Shown one piece after another: positions 1 through 11,085 of a stretch of 64,000 nucleotides of DNA (position 1 is its first letter; the number at the start of each line of letters is the position of its first letter). This stretch comes from Eupeodes corollae (taxonomy: Eukaryota > Arthropoda > Insecta > Diptera > Syrphidae): contig NC_079148.1 in the NCBI RefSeq assembly GCF_945859685.1, positions 44,837,946 to 44,901,945 on the forward strand. Direction: 5' to 3'. A program made the position numbers and the translations under genes. The notes beneath the pieces are model-generated. The model did not search any database and was not told where the DNA came from. It was given only the letters and a program-made list of their open reading frames with translations.

Positions 1-2029
1 CCTTTTTCAATCGATTGCAAGCCGTGATGGTGCTGTTGGTGTCGGTCCCGACTGCTATAGACTTTCTAGGCTAAACAACTTGAAAAATAAATGATTCTTT
101 AGTTTGAAGCTGCATACTATGAGCATAAAAGTGGAGTGCTAAAGTAGTCCTTATTGAACAATTTACCACAGAATATATTTTATTCCCCTATACATAATGT
201 TCCATAGGGAAGAAGCCCCACTGATAGGGACTTATACAGTGTAGAATATATATTTAAATGACTTTAAAGAATTCGTTTTGCAGTTCTTCTAAGAAAGACC
301 AATCACTTTTCTATTATATATATAAACCTATATATGCATATATACCTATGTAGGATGCTTTCAAACCTTTAAAAGAGCAAAAGGGTTCTCGTAGGTATAT
401 AAATTTTCCTTAATCAGGAAATTGTGGCATTGCGAAGATCCGGTAAATAATGCAGCAGAGATATACCATCCTACATAGATACCTTCTATCTGATAAAACG
501 TGAACTCATCTTTCAAGACTTAATCTTTGAACAAGGATATGTATACCGTTATGGCGGTGGAGTAGGTATGCAGTTGCAAGCATGGCAGTAGCAATAAGTG
601 TTATTTTTTTGTAAAACTAAAACCAACAAAGAATTATTTTTTTATTTTCAATTTATTTTCTAAAATGTTTCTTACGAACTTATATTTTTTTTGGGGGTAT
701 GTTTAACTATTAAAAGATGTGGAAAATTGAAAACTTTTGCAATATAAAATTTGGCACACTCAACAATCCCTGTATTTGTATTTTCTTTTTTTTTTAACTT
801 TTTGTGTGTTGTTGTGTTATTTTTGTAAATCGTTCCTTATTGATTTTACTCAAGGGTTAAGTTTAAATATTCCAAGTTTTTGGCAGTAGGTAGGTATTTT
901 ATAGCGCAGCATACACATAGCAGTAACTATTCGAAATTTAGTCAATGCACGTTTTATCCTTTTCCATCCAGACTAAGGATGAAGGTAGTTTTTTTTTCTC
1001 TACTCTTCTCGTCTTTTTTTTTTCTTATTTTCAGTGAAATATAAGGAAAGGATGCATATGAATGTGTATGTATGGTAGAGATATTATGACAACATTATTC
1101 TCTGCTGCACTGCGTGTTTTAAGTTGCATGTCTGACTCTAGACAAGGAAAAAAATTAAGTTACCCTTAGGTATGGAGTTCTTGGGGAAGAAAGAAAGTTT
1201 TTGTTTTTGAATCTACGAATCACGTAACACATTTTTGAGTGTGGTGAAGGTAAAGTTTTCTTCTACAGATCCTTTGTTGCTATTTTTCTTGTCGTTTTTT
1301 TTCGTATATCGAAGTTTTTAATATTAAATATTGATAAGAAGCCAAATTTATTCTTTTGTGGCAAAATAGAATGATGATATTATTCTTTTATGTTATTTAC
1401 AATGCTTTTGCATGGAGAAAGTTTTGCACTTAAAAAAAAACTGGAATTGAAACTGAATTTGAAATTAACATAATTTATTTTTAAGACTGTAATATAAATC
1501 ATTGAGACAGTATTGAACATGAATATTTTGTCTTCATGATCAAGAAGAAAATTTAGATATAAATTTATGAAAATAGATACTTTTTTAAAAGCGAAATAGG
1601 TTCATGCAAAATGTATTGAGGATAAACTCAAATTTTTTAAAGGGTTTTCCAAAATAATGTTTCTTTTGGAATATCCCGGTATTTTGGCAGCTGTCATTTT
1701 TGACAATGGATACGTAAAAATAAAGTCCTTCTTAAAAATGGAACGCTACAACAATTTACCGAACTTAAATACTTTTAGGTATCCGTAAAGTACCTTCTTG
1801 TTTCTCGCCCGAAAGTAGAAAAACTTTTGTGAAAATTGTTTCCATTGGGAAAAGAAATCAATGTGAGAAATTAAAGAAATGCGGAGAAATAATTTAGAAT
1901 ATTGCTAAATAGTGTTTGCTGATTTTTCTGAATTTTTGGAATCAGGCTTTTCACAAACGATAGTATACCGTTTTTTTTAGGGCTTCTTATGTTCAGTGAA
2001 AATAAAAGCTCAAGCTTCTTCCCTGCTTA
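1..2029. other. AT-rich stretch, no gene recognised
   Basis: I read both strands and found no ORF of convincing length, no RNA gene and no known transposon domain. The stretch is dominated by A/T runs. It could be intron or intergenic DNA. Confidence 0.5.
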
Positions 2030-2320
2030 GTACCCGTGGCATGATGGTAAGTGCGTTGGACTGTCATGCAAGGGGTCTTGGGTTGAATCCCAGCCTGTGC
2101 CACCTAACTTTTTCACGGGTACTGTCTCTTGCGAGGAATTGAAAAATTCTCCAAGATTGAAACATGTCATGAAAAAGTGCTTTCTCTTTCGGATTCGTCA
2201 TATAAACTGTAGGTCTCCTTCATCCCTGCAATTACTCGCACACAGGAATAGTTGTTAGTTGTAAGTCACTAGGCATTGGTTTTCTACGGACTGTTGCGCC
2301 ACATAATTTATTTATTTATG
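2030..2320 (+). mobile_element. tRNA-derived SINE, full-length copy 1
   Basis: The copy opens with GTACCCGTGGCATGATGG (A-box-like region). It runs through a tRNA-like head with CTGTCATGC, resembling the anticodon arm of tRNA-Asp(GUC), and a B-box-like GGTTGAATCCC. It then has about 200 bp of tRNA-unrelated body and ends in GCGCCACATAATT followed by an (ATTT)n tail. The same sequence recurs at 32865, 41384, 48388, 53086 and 55750, and partly at 4640. A 9-bp perfect inverted repeat, GTACCCGTG at 2030 and CACGGGTAC at 2114-2122, encloses the head. It has no coding capacity and would depend on a LINE for movement. No clear target duplication is visible here. Confidence 0.85.
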
Positions 2321-2407
2321 CTTCATTTGCTTGGTTCCTTGAAATACATCAAAACGATTCAATCATTTTTTTTTCAAAAAATCATGAATCACAAAACGAG
2401 GCACTAA

Positions 2408-2683
2408 CCCTGATTTACTTAAAACGATTTCATAAGTAAATCCGTACCATGAAACCATTCATAGTAAACTTATAAAAGCAACTAAAGTTTCTACATTAGA
2501 CTGGAGTCAAAATTTTTTTTTACGGACGGTCGATTTAAAACAGCCTATTCAACGACTAAAATATATGGCAACCGTGTAGTCAGCATCGTGACTCAAGCTT
2601 TCATAAAAGAAATCATAGATTGTACGGACAAAAATCTACGGACTTAAGCCGTACAAACGAAATATTCGTGTGTAAAATCAGGG
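2408..2683. mobile_element. MITE-like element with terminal inverted repeats
   Basis: The left end CCCTGATTTAC is matched by the reverse complement of the right end GTAAAATCAGGG. They bound a 276-bp non-coding interval. Inside are repeated short motifs of the form TACGGAC (near 2521, 2614 and 2637). I see no convincing target-site duplication: the flanks are ACTAA and AATGG. The superfamily is therefore unassigned, and a chance inverted repeat is possible. Confidence 0.45.
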
Positions 2684-2689
2684 AATGGA

Positions 2690-4639
2690 TTAGATTTTGT
2701 ATGGCCAGCAATGGAAAGTATTTTTGTTAGATGTTTTTTTTACGGAAGTTATCGCAAAAATATCGCATTTTTGCGAAAGTTAGGGTGCGGTGTTATTTCG
2801 CAAGGATTTGATGTTGTGAGTTCACATCTTTATACTTTTTTTTCGGTCCCAAAAACATAAGATCAATGTAAAAGTTAAACAATCGATTCCACGCAAATGT
2901 GCTTATTTGTCATCAAAAATGTTATGAAAGGATACTTTCTTCTTTACCACGATTCTCTTATTAGAAAATCCTTATTTAAATTTTTTCGAAAAGAAATAAA
3001 ACAAACTTGACACACTTTCAATCCTGTAATGATTAGTGTCCACTAAGCAAGCATAGCATAGTATTTTGAATATCTTAATTTACTTCTCTAAATTCCTTTT
3101 ATTCAGCACTGAAAGGTTTCCGATTAACTGGATCTTTATGTGTAAAGTAATTTAATTGGTATTAAATTTAAATTTTTAACGAACAAAGCTTTGAACTTTT
3201 CCTTTTGTACCAAGTTACATATCAATCTGTTTAGTTTTATTTTTATTTATTTTTTGTCTTACTTCCCAAACCCTAAGATGTCTTTGTTGTCGTGTATTGT
3301 TGATAGTTTTTGTATGATTGACAAACTGAAGGATAAAATCCTTTTTCAATTTACTATCTCTGGGGAAGCATCCTCTTCAATGATGATGATGCTGTTGCTG
3401 TTGCTATAGTTCCCCTTTTCTATCCAGTAAAACACCAATTTTCACACAATCTAAACTTGTACCCAACAACAGTTAGTTCAAATAGATGTACATGTGTAGG
3501 ACATCTGTGTATTGGCATAAGAATCAATACATATAAATAAAGAACAACAACAATACCGACAACAACAAACAAACAAAAAATGAAGGCCCTCTCCCTAATA
3601 CTATATTGAATGGCATTGGTTTCGGAAAAACGACAATAAGGGAAAACTTCGACGACAATACGACGCAAACGGATGAACTAATGAAATTGAATTTATACTG
3701 ATGATAAGACTTAAATGAGAAGATTGTGTCGCGTCGTTGCTTGTTGTTCATCGCGATTCTATTCCTTCGTCCTTGTTGTGTTGTAAGATTTGCTTTTTTT
3801 CTATGTTTTTTTTTTCAATAGGTTATACAGAAGTCTTTGTTAACTTTATATACAAAAATTATATATACTATATACCTAGGTACGATTTACGTATATATTT
3901 ATATGGAGGAAGAGGGAGGATATTGGAAAATTACTTCAGTAAAGATGTACATCAGATAAGCAAAAAAAAATAAGAGAAGAAATAATTACGTCACACATAC
4001 ATAGATACGTATAAGGAGATAGGAGACAATAATATAATAAGAATACAAAAGAAAAGGAGCTCTTCAATCAAATCGAGGAAATTGAAGAAATTCAAGAGGT
4101 ATATAAATTGTGTGCGGATTTGTTAATTGAATTGCAATTGATTTAGTTGGAATTCATTATAAAATCGACGAGAAAATAATTAATACCTTAAAGAAAGTGT
4201 ATACTTAGGTATCTAGACCTTCCTACCTTATGCCTTATAAAGGATCGAAATTAATTGTTAAGGATTGGAAAATTGATTTTGAGAGAAAATTGAGATAAAT
4301 AAAAAGTAATATAAGAAAAGTCTTAAAATTGGTATGTACGAAGGTACTACTTAATAGGGTTCAAAGCATCAAATGGGGGAATGTAGCTTGATTGGTCTTT
4401 GAATTACTTGCATGAAAGTTTAACATTTTGAGAAAAGATATAAGAGAGTTTTAGTTTTCAAGGATGATTTGAACTGGACATTGAGTAGACATAATAAGAA
4501 ATGACCAGAAAAGATTTCTACACCATCTTAAATGTGTCGAGAATAAGCTGAAAACCTCACTTGTCTACCTAGCATCTCGTCGTGTTTAGTAGTTCAGGAA
4601 AACTTATTTTATGAGTTTACTTTAAGATAACTTAATTAG
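2690..4639. other. AT-rich stretch, no gene recognised
   Basis: Short ORFs here have low-complexity or hydrophobic composition driven by T runs and I judge them spurious. A short GAT/GCTGTT trinucleotide tract lies near 3380-3410. Confidence 0.45.
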
Positions 4640-4850
4640 TACCGTGAAATTCTAAACAAAATCTCCAAGAGTAATTATTGTCATGAAAAGTGCTTTCTAA
4701 AATTAGATGTTTCGATTCGGCTTAAAATTGTAGTTGCCCTCCGTTCCTGACAACATTTCTCGCACACGCGAATGGTTGAGTGTTGTAAGTCACTAGGGCC
4801 TAGTTCTCAACATACTGTTGCGCCACCTAATTAATTTATTTTTAACTTAA
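4640..4850 (+). mobile_element. SINE copy, internally deleted
   Basis: A remnant of the SINE start (AGTACCGTG) is joined almost directly to the SINE body (CTCCAAGAGTAATT, TCATGAAAAGTGCTTTCT) and to the usual end (GTTGCGCCACCTAATT). Most of the tRNA-like head is missing, including the B box, so this copy should have no internal pol III promoter. The exact left edge is uncertain. Confidence 0.7.
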
Positions 4851-5089
4851 TTAATTTAAGCATCTACAAATTTTAAATCTCTCATTCTCGACAATACCCC
4901 AAATTAAATGCTTTTGCTTAAAAAAGAATTCCCAGCAGAGAATTTTCCTGTAGTAATTTTCGAATATTAAAATACGGACATAATTTTTGTTGAATTTTGA
5001 AACTATTAAAAAATAAAAACAAGTTTAATATGCCTCCTGACAAAAAATATACATAAATCTTTAATAACAGGTGTTTTATTGCTTAGACA

Positions 5090-6607
5090 TATTTTTTTTT
5101 TAATCTACAAGCGCTCAAGGGGTTATTACGACCCTTTATATGTTTATATTTTAACACAGTGCGAGCATTTGGAAAGTAGGGAAGGATTTAAAAGGAGATC
5201 TTAAAGTTCTGAACATCAAAATGGGAAGGAAAAACAGAGTTGGCCAAAGCATTCCACATTCTCGATGTGCGATTTAAAAAAGAATCTCTATACTTGATAG
5301 TACGCTCGAAATTGAGCTCAAGGGTAAACTGATGAGCATTCCTAGAAGTGCGATCATTACGGCTGAATTGTTTAAGGGGTGGAATGCAACTGGCTAGTTC
5401 GACAGAACATTGTTTGTAAAAATATCTTTAAAACAACAAAAGTCATGAAACATTGCGACGGTGTTCTAGCGATGTAAATGCTTCGATTATAGTTCTGTCG
5501 CCTATCATTTTTAAAGGCCTTTCTTGAATTCTATCCAATAGATTTAAACTTGTTTTGGGGGCACCTGCCCAGATATGCGAATTATATTCAAGCTTTGGAC
5601 GGATGAAGGCTTTGTAAATTACAGCCAGATCAGAAGGGGTGAAAAATTTCTTGCATCGTCGGAGAAATCCTCAGCACCTGGCAGCATTTTTAGCGATATC
5701 GAATATGTGATCATTCCCTAAGAAGTTATCTGTAATACACATACCGAGCACTGATAGTTGATTGGTTTCCTGGATGCAAGTGTCACTCATAGATAGTGAC
5801 ATCAGGAGTGCGTTACGCTTTAACGACAGGAGACAACATTGAGTTTTCGAAGCATTAGATTCTACACGGTTTTTAATTCCCCATTGGACAATGCTGTCAA
5901 GATCAGAATTTAATGAGCTTATCATACGCTGCCGTTGAAATTCCACATCCGAAGGACAAGGACGTGAATCTAGAAACGAACATGAAAAGCTGGGAGTAAT
6001 GTCGTCGGCGAAACAGTTTAATGGATTAGAAGTCACAGACAAAAGATCGTTTATGAATATTAGGAAGAGAATAGGAGACAAAACGGAGCCCTGCGGGACA
6101 CCAGCATTTAATTTTATGAATTTCAGACTTAAATCCATCCAATACAATTTGTATTGAACGGTTATAAAGGCAATTTCTAATGCAACGAAGAAGAGATTCA
6201 TCAATACCAAAAGCACGCATTTTCGATAAAAGAGCTTGGTGCCAAACTCTATCAAATGCTTTTGAAATATTAAGTGCAATAATCTTACTTTCTCCAAAAT
6301 GATGTAAGGATTTGTTCCACTGTTCGGTGAGATGAACCATCAGATCCCCAGTGGACCTATTGCTACGAAAGCCATACTGTCGGTCATTAAGAAGCTTCCG
6401 TTCTTCAAGATATTTCTTAAGCTGAAAGTTAATCAGCGTTTCCATGACCTTAGAAAGAAGGGACGTAAGTGCAATAGGACGATACTTTGAGGGAGAGGAA
6501 GATTCGCCTTTTTTAGGGACAGGCTGGACAAATGCAGTTTTCCATCCATTTGGGAAGAGACCTGTAGAATAGGACAGATGGAAAAGCTTACGCAATGGCT
6601 TTGCCAA
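5090..6607 (-). mobile_element. 5'-truncated CR1/Jockey-group LINE, reverse transcriptase part (family A, copy A1)
   Basis: On the minus strand two overlapping frames carry a non-LTR reverse transcriptase. Frame one (6607 to 6026) has GWKTAFVQPVPKKGE, YRPIALTS, the RQYGFRSNRST motif and ALNISKAFDRVW. Frame two (6297 to 5671) has INAGVPQGSVLSP, the active-site FADD and the thumb region ending IAKNAARC. A frameshift separates them. In the motif normally written LDxxxAFD the first, catalytic Asp is Asn, so the enzyme would be dead even without the frameshift. Endonuclease and ORF1 are absent, as expected from 5' truncation. A run of T at 5091-5102 is the poly(A) tail read in reverse. The C-terminal and 3' region to about 5150 matches copies A2 and A3. 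The clade call rests on motif style only. Confidence 0.85.
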
Positions 6608-6652
6608 CTAGCAATACTGTTTTCTGTTTTGAAACTAGCAATACTGTTTTCT
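6606..6652. repeat. 27-bp direct repeat at the LINE 5' junction
   Basis: AACTAGCAATACTGTTTTCT occurs at 6606 and again at 6633. It begins where similarity between the LINE copy A1 and copy A3 ends, so it marks the insertion boundary. Confidence 0.8.
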
Positions 6653-6679
6653 TTTTGACAGCAGTCATTTGATTTATGT

Positions 6680-6892
6680 TTTTGTTCGGTCTATATTTTG
6701 AGCACTTTTGGATCAGACAATGTGGAATTCAAGATAGCGATGATTAATGAATTTTTAGTGCCTGAATTACAGAATGTTGATGTGAAAAATGTTTGGTTCC
6801 AACAAAACTGTCGAAAACTTGGCCTTTATTCTAAAATTCTTCTAAGGCGCCCTTGTGACAATTTCTTGCCTGAAATCAATTTTAGGACTTAA
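6680..6892 (+). mobile_element. Tc1/mariner transposase fragment
   Basis: The 64-residue ORF at 6698-6892 contains NEFLVPELQNVDVKNVWFQQN. This matches the segment of mariner transposases before the second catalytic Asp, normally written ...FQQDGA. That Asp is Asn here, and similarity is lost after about residue 38. Nothing of the helix-turn-helix or the third catalytic region is seen nearby. It is probably an old mariner copy next to which LINE A1 landed. Confidence 0.65.
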
Positions 6893-7867
6893 AGACTTAT
6901 CATTTTAAAAAGGCTAAATTCAAATAAAATGAAGTGAAATCGAAGTTAACAAAAAAAAAAAAATTGTACAAATGCCTCAATATTTTCTAAAGACACAGTT
7001 GATTCAAAATTCTGAAAAATTGTAGTCTGGACATAAAATTCAACTCACATGATTAATTTTTAATAACAGTCAAATTAAATTTTGAAAATGATAACCACTT
7101 TAAAAAGTGTTTGGATTTTAATTAAAAATGTTTAGCGTTAGAAAAAAGTTAGACCTTAGGTAATGTTTATAGCAAATACTTTATCTTTTATGTTTTTTCT
7201 ACTTTATAATCATGATTAAAAAACCTTCTTTGGTGAAATGGGGCCCTTAACCCTCTTCGGGTATTTGAATATGGATTATATAAAAACAAAAAGAAGAAAA
7301 TGGTATTATGGTTTTAGCTTTGACGCTTCTGGTATTTTAACCTGTTTTCGAACAGATTTTTCTAAATCTTGAAAACTCTACATGGCTTGGTATTTTTCAC
7401 AAATTAAATTCTATTAAATTAATTTAAAAAATGGAAGTTTAAAAACCAAGAATTAAGTTAACTAAAACTATAAACTATAACATCAACGAAAAATAAATAC
7501 ATTTTTGAAAGTTAGAGTTCACCCATTATTTGAAAATATTGTACTTTAAAACTAAACTTAATTTTTAAAAATAAATTCTGTTTTTTTTGAAAATTTAAAA
7601 TTAAGCAATTATTTTCCATCAAACTTTCTCCAGTAAAAATGAAAATAATAAAAAAAAAACACAAAACTCATTTTCACCTTAAGCACTCATTTACCTTTAT
7701 TCTCCGTAAAGACATTCGTCGTGTTTTTTTTTTCATTCAATGTAAAAATGAAAACATACAAAAATATATATATATGTATTCTGTATGAAGGTAAGTATTA
7801 TTAACGTTGGTATTGAGCTACTTGAGTTTATTTTTTTATAAAATTGGTTTACACGCGCGAATGGAGT
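6893..7867. other. AT-rich stretch containing the likely 3' UTR of the gene at 7868
   Basis: No ORF is supported. TTTATT near 7829 reads as AATAAA on the minus strand, about 35 bases beyond the stop of the minus-strand gene. It could serve as that gene's polyadenylation signal. Confidence 0.4.
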
Positions 7868-8794
7868 TTAAAATTTCTCCGAAATACTATAAATTCGTTT
7901 CACGTGCTCGTCATTATCACTGCTACAACTGTAATCGGCGTCATCATCATCAGCGTCGTCGTCGTCGTTGTCATCACTTGATGACAAATATTCCTCATTA
8001 CTTTCGCTGAAATTTAGCCTCGCACTTCGGGGCTCATTGAGCGATGATGACTTCTTTCCGCTAAAAATTGCCCTCTTTAAGTCCAAAACTAAAGGTGCGG
8101 CTGCTGCTGTTGGTGGAACTATATCAAAAGTTGCTGCTGGAGCTGTACCAACACTTGCTCCAAGGGTACTACCGACTCCTTCTGGAAAGATTCGATTATC
8201 TGAGAGTGATGAGGAAAATTTCGTAAAGAATTTGGCGGTATTTTTATGCTTTTGTTGTTGCAAGTAATAATAGTCACGAGGAAGTGAGGAGAAATTCGTT
8301 GTGTTGTTCGATGATGGAAGGAGTACAGCTGGATGGATGGATCCTTGTTGCTGTTGTTGCTGAGGCAGCGAAGCCGAAGACGACAATACCGAGTGATTCT
8401 GGAGGTGATGCGATTGATGCTGAAGTTGTCTCTGATGATGATTGAGTTGATAGTTGTTGCTAATGTTGTAGCGTTGATCAATAATTGACGTATCAGGAAA
8501 TCGAGCGTAACGTGTTGATTTTGGCGATTTCAAAGGATTATCAATGTTATTAGCACCGACAGTAATACTACTGCCACCACTTCCGCTGCCACTGCCTATA
8601 ATCGGCGATGCAGATAAACTCGATTGCGGACTTGTCGGTTGAAGGGCTCGAATTTTTTCTTCGGTTATTTGACGACGATATGATTCGATTCGATCGGATG
8701 TTGCTGGTTGTGTACTATGCATGCATCCTTGAAAAAAATCCAATGCTTCATATAGGATAAAACATAGTCCCAGGACAATGAATGTCTCCATCAT
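7868..8794 (-). CDS. Uncharacterised low-complexity protein with one N-terminal membrane segment (308 aa)
   Basis: This is the longest ORF that is not a transposon. I do not recognise the family. A hydrophobic stretch at residues 5-22 could be a signal anchor or single membrane span, which would leave residues 25-308 on one side of a membrane. After it come a charged segment (33-50), Gly/Ser repeats (67-80), a His/Gln-rich tract (119-134), six glutamines (145-150), an alanine run (229-233) and an acidic Asp-rich tail (274-296). The body is Ser/Asn-rich and probably disordered. An in-frame TAA lies a few codons upstream of the ATG pair at 8794, so this start is plausible; a 3' exon entered through a splice acceptor is the alternative. 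Base composition is clearly more GC-rich than the surroundings, and repeat tracts mix synonymous codons. Both features favour a real gene. Confidence 0.65.
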   Translation of the reverse strand: MMETFIVLGLCFILYEALDFFQGCMHSTQPATSDRIESYRRQITEEKIRALQPTSPQSSLSASPIIGSGSGSGGSSITVGANNIDNPLKSPKSTRYARFPDTSIIDQRYNISNNYQLNHHQRQLQHQSHHLQNHSVLSSSASLPQQQQQQGSIHPAVLLPSSNNTTNFSSLPRDYYYLQQQKHKNTAKFFTKFSSSLSDNRIFPEGVGSTLGASVGTAPAATFDIVPPTAAAAPLVLDLKRAIFSGKKSSSLNEPRSARLNFSESNEEYLSSSDDNDDDDADDDDADYSCSSDNDEHVKRIYSISEKF

Positions 8795-11085
8795 AAGAAT
8801 CTCGGCATTATTTAGAAAAAAAAACTTTTAGTTTTTTTCTCAAAAAAGAAAAGAAAATCTTTAAAAAGAAAAAATTAAAATAAATAAAACCTTTTTCTTT
8901 TGAATTATCTTAGAACGGAAGTGATTATTTTTTGCAGTTTATCCTGAAACAGAAATGAAAAAAAATCTAAGTTTTCAATGAGTTTTTATATAAAAGATTT
9001 TGTTTGACACCACGAATTCTGCCTTCAAGATGCGCTTTCGATGGATTTCTTCTTTTTTCATAGGATTCTTTAAATAATTTGCTCATTTTGAACAATTTCA
9101 GTTTCTTAGAGCTTAGTTAAGCAACACCATATTAATTGAATTTTCATAGCTGCTTTTGATCAAAATTTTCATTTCATTTTTTTTAAATACACCAAATGTT
9201 GTTGACTTTATCAACCTATATTAATAAACGCAATTCAAAAAAGAGTGATGTTTAGCCTTATGACAGAAAAATACATTTAAACAGTTCACTTGATGTTTTA
9301 TGGCATCACATTCAAAAATGGATTCATTTTTTTACATACTTATGATTCATGGCACATAGGAGACAATAAAACCGATAGCTACGAACAAATTTTGATTGAA
9401 AAGACTGCTAAGAAAAAAAAAGCCCAATCTGCATCTATATGTATGCGCATGGAATAAATTTGTATAATTTAATCTCGTTCATAACACATGTATGTTATGA
9501 AAAAGGAGTTTTCATCGATTCTGCAGACACCGAGTAAATAATTATCCTGGATAATATTATTTCCAAGCGTATTATTATGCTCTTGAGAATTTAAAAACAA
9601 AATTTAACCAACGAAACAAATTACCTATATGTACTTACATACGTACATAATGCCAATCATTTTGTTTGTAAAAAACCTCAATTTTACATGAATAATTAAC
9701 CACAAAGTGTTTTTATTTATAAAAATGGGTAAAATATTTTTGAACAAAAAACTTTTTCAATAAACCATTTTGCCTGAATCCAAAAAATTAAAACAACAAC
9801 CCGCTTGCAGCTTCGAGCATAAATCTCAACTAGTATGCTGGGTATACAATTTTTTTGTTGTTTCAATTTATATCCGTTTTTAATATTACTTTCGTTAACA
9901 AAACCATAAGTTGTTAAATCATAAACCCACATCCTTTTTTCCATAAAAAGCGGACGGAATATAGCCGCAGGACATTTTCCGTTACATGGAGTGTATATTC
10001 TTGCTCATTGTGTTTATAAATATTGTAACAATATAATACTATTTTGTTAAGAGGTATACAAAATATATCTATAGCTATACAGATATATATGTCCATATTT
10101 ATGTAAAAAATTTTTAATATCAATTCAACACATTCATTGTATGTAGCTTAAAATATGTACTGTAGGAGTGCGAATATCAAATTAAAATAAAAATAAAACA
10201 TAATTTTAAAATGTGTGGAAGGGACAGTAAAAAAAAACAATTAAAATTTATTAATGCAAAAATATGTAGATATTATATTTACATTATAATATTTACATAC
10301 AGTTATTGTAAATTGAATTTGATTTGGACGAATGTGGGGATCTGAACAAACAAATTATGGATTTAATTTACAAAAAAAAGTTAATGTATATCTCCATTTT
10401 TATTTTTGTGTACAGAGAAATAAAAAGCAATTATAATTCGGTTTTTTTTTGTATTTAACAAAGAAATAAAAAAAAAAAAACATTATATTTCTGAAAATAA
10501 TTTATTTCTCTGACCCAAATCTGAAGTTGTTCATGTTCTTAATGGAATTTATTACATCTGGCTGAGATTAATCAATTTTCCATTTAATTAATTATATTAT
10601 AAGTGAAAACACTCATGATGAAAATGATATTTCGACTTTAATGAGTCATGAAGTTTTATGGAATTGAATGAAATACATTTTTTTATATCAATCAGATTTT
10701 ACCATTTTTCAGTTTTAAAAACTATAATCATAGGATTTAGGTATAAGTTTTCTGCTCCTTGCTATTTTTGCCTTATAAACAGATTTTTCAACAGTATATT
10801 GTAGCCAAGAATTAGTAATGTAGTTTTCCGTAAACAATATTTAAAAGCTTTTAAGTAAAAGTTTAAAATATTAATGAACGGATTTTTTCTTCAATTGAGA
10901 GCATTCTTATCAATTTGATTTGTCAAAATAAAAAGAGGCTGTGATGCGACCCTAACAATTTTTACCAATTTAAGTAGCATTTCTTAAATTTTTACAAATT
11001 GTTTGGTATCTCGTTACAATATATTATATACAATTTAATTCAATTCTCTAGCGTTTTTGGTTCGTATTTAGGGTTAACCAAAATA
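8795..11085. other. AT-rich stretch, no gene recognised
   Basis: This could hold the promoter and 5' UTR of the minus-strand gene ending at 8794. I see no defined motif, no transposon domain and no RNA gene. Confidence 0.4.

Noticed and set aside
2047..2105. A tRNA-Asp gene
   Set aside because: Box-like words and a CTGTCATGC arm are present, but the acceptor stem does not form, the sequence continues into a shared SINE body, and six copies share this body. It is a SINE head.
7968..8267. Plus-strand ORF of 99 codons
   Set aside because: Antisense shadow of the minus-strand gene; its Ala, Val and Leu runs are the complement of repeat codons in that gene.
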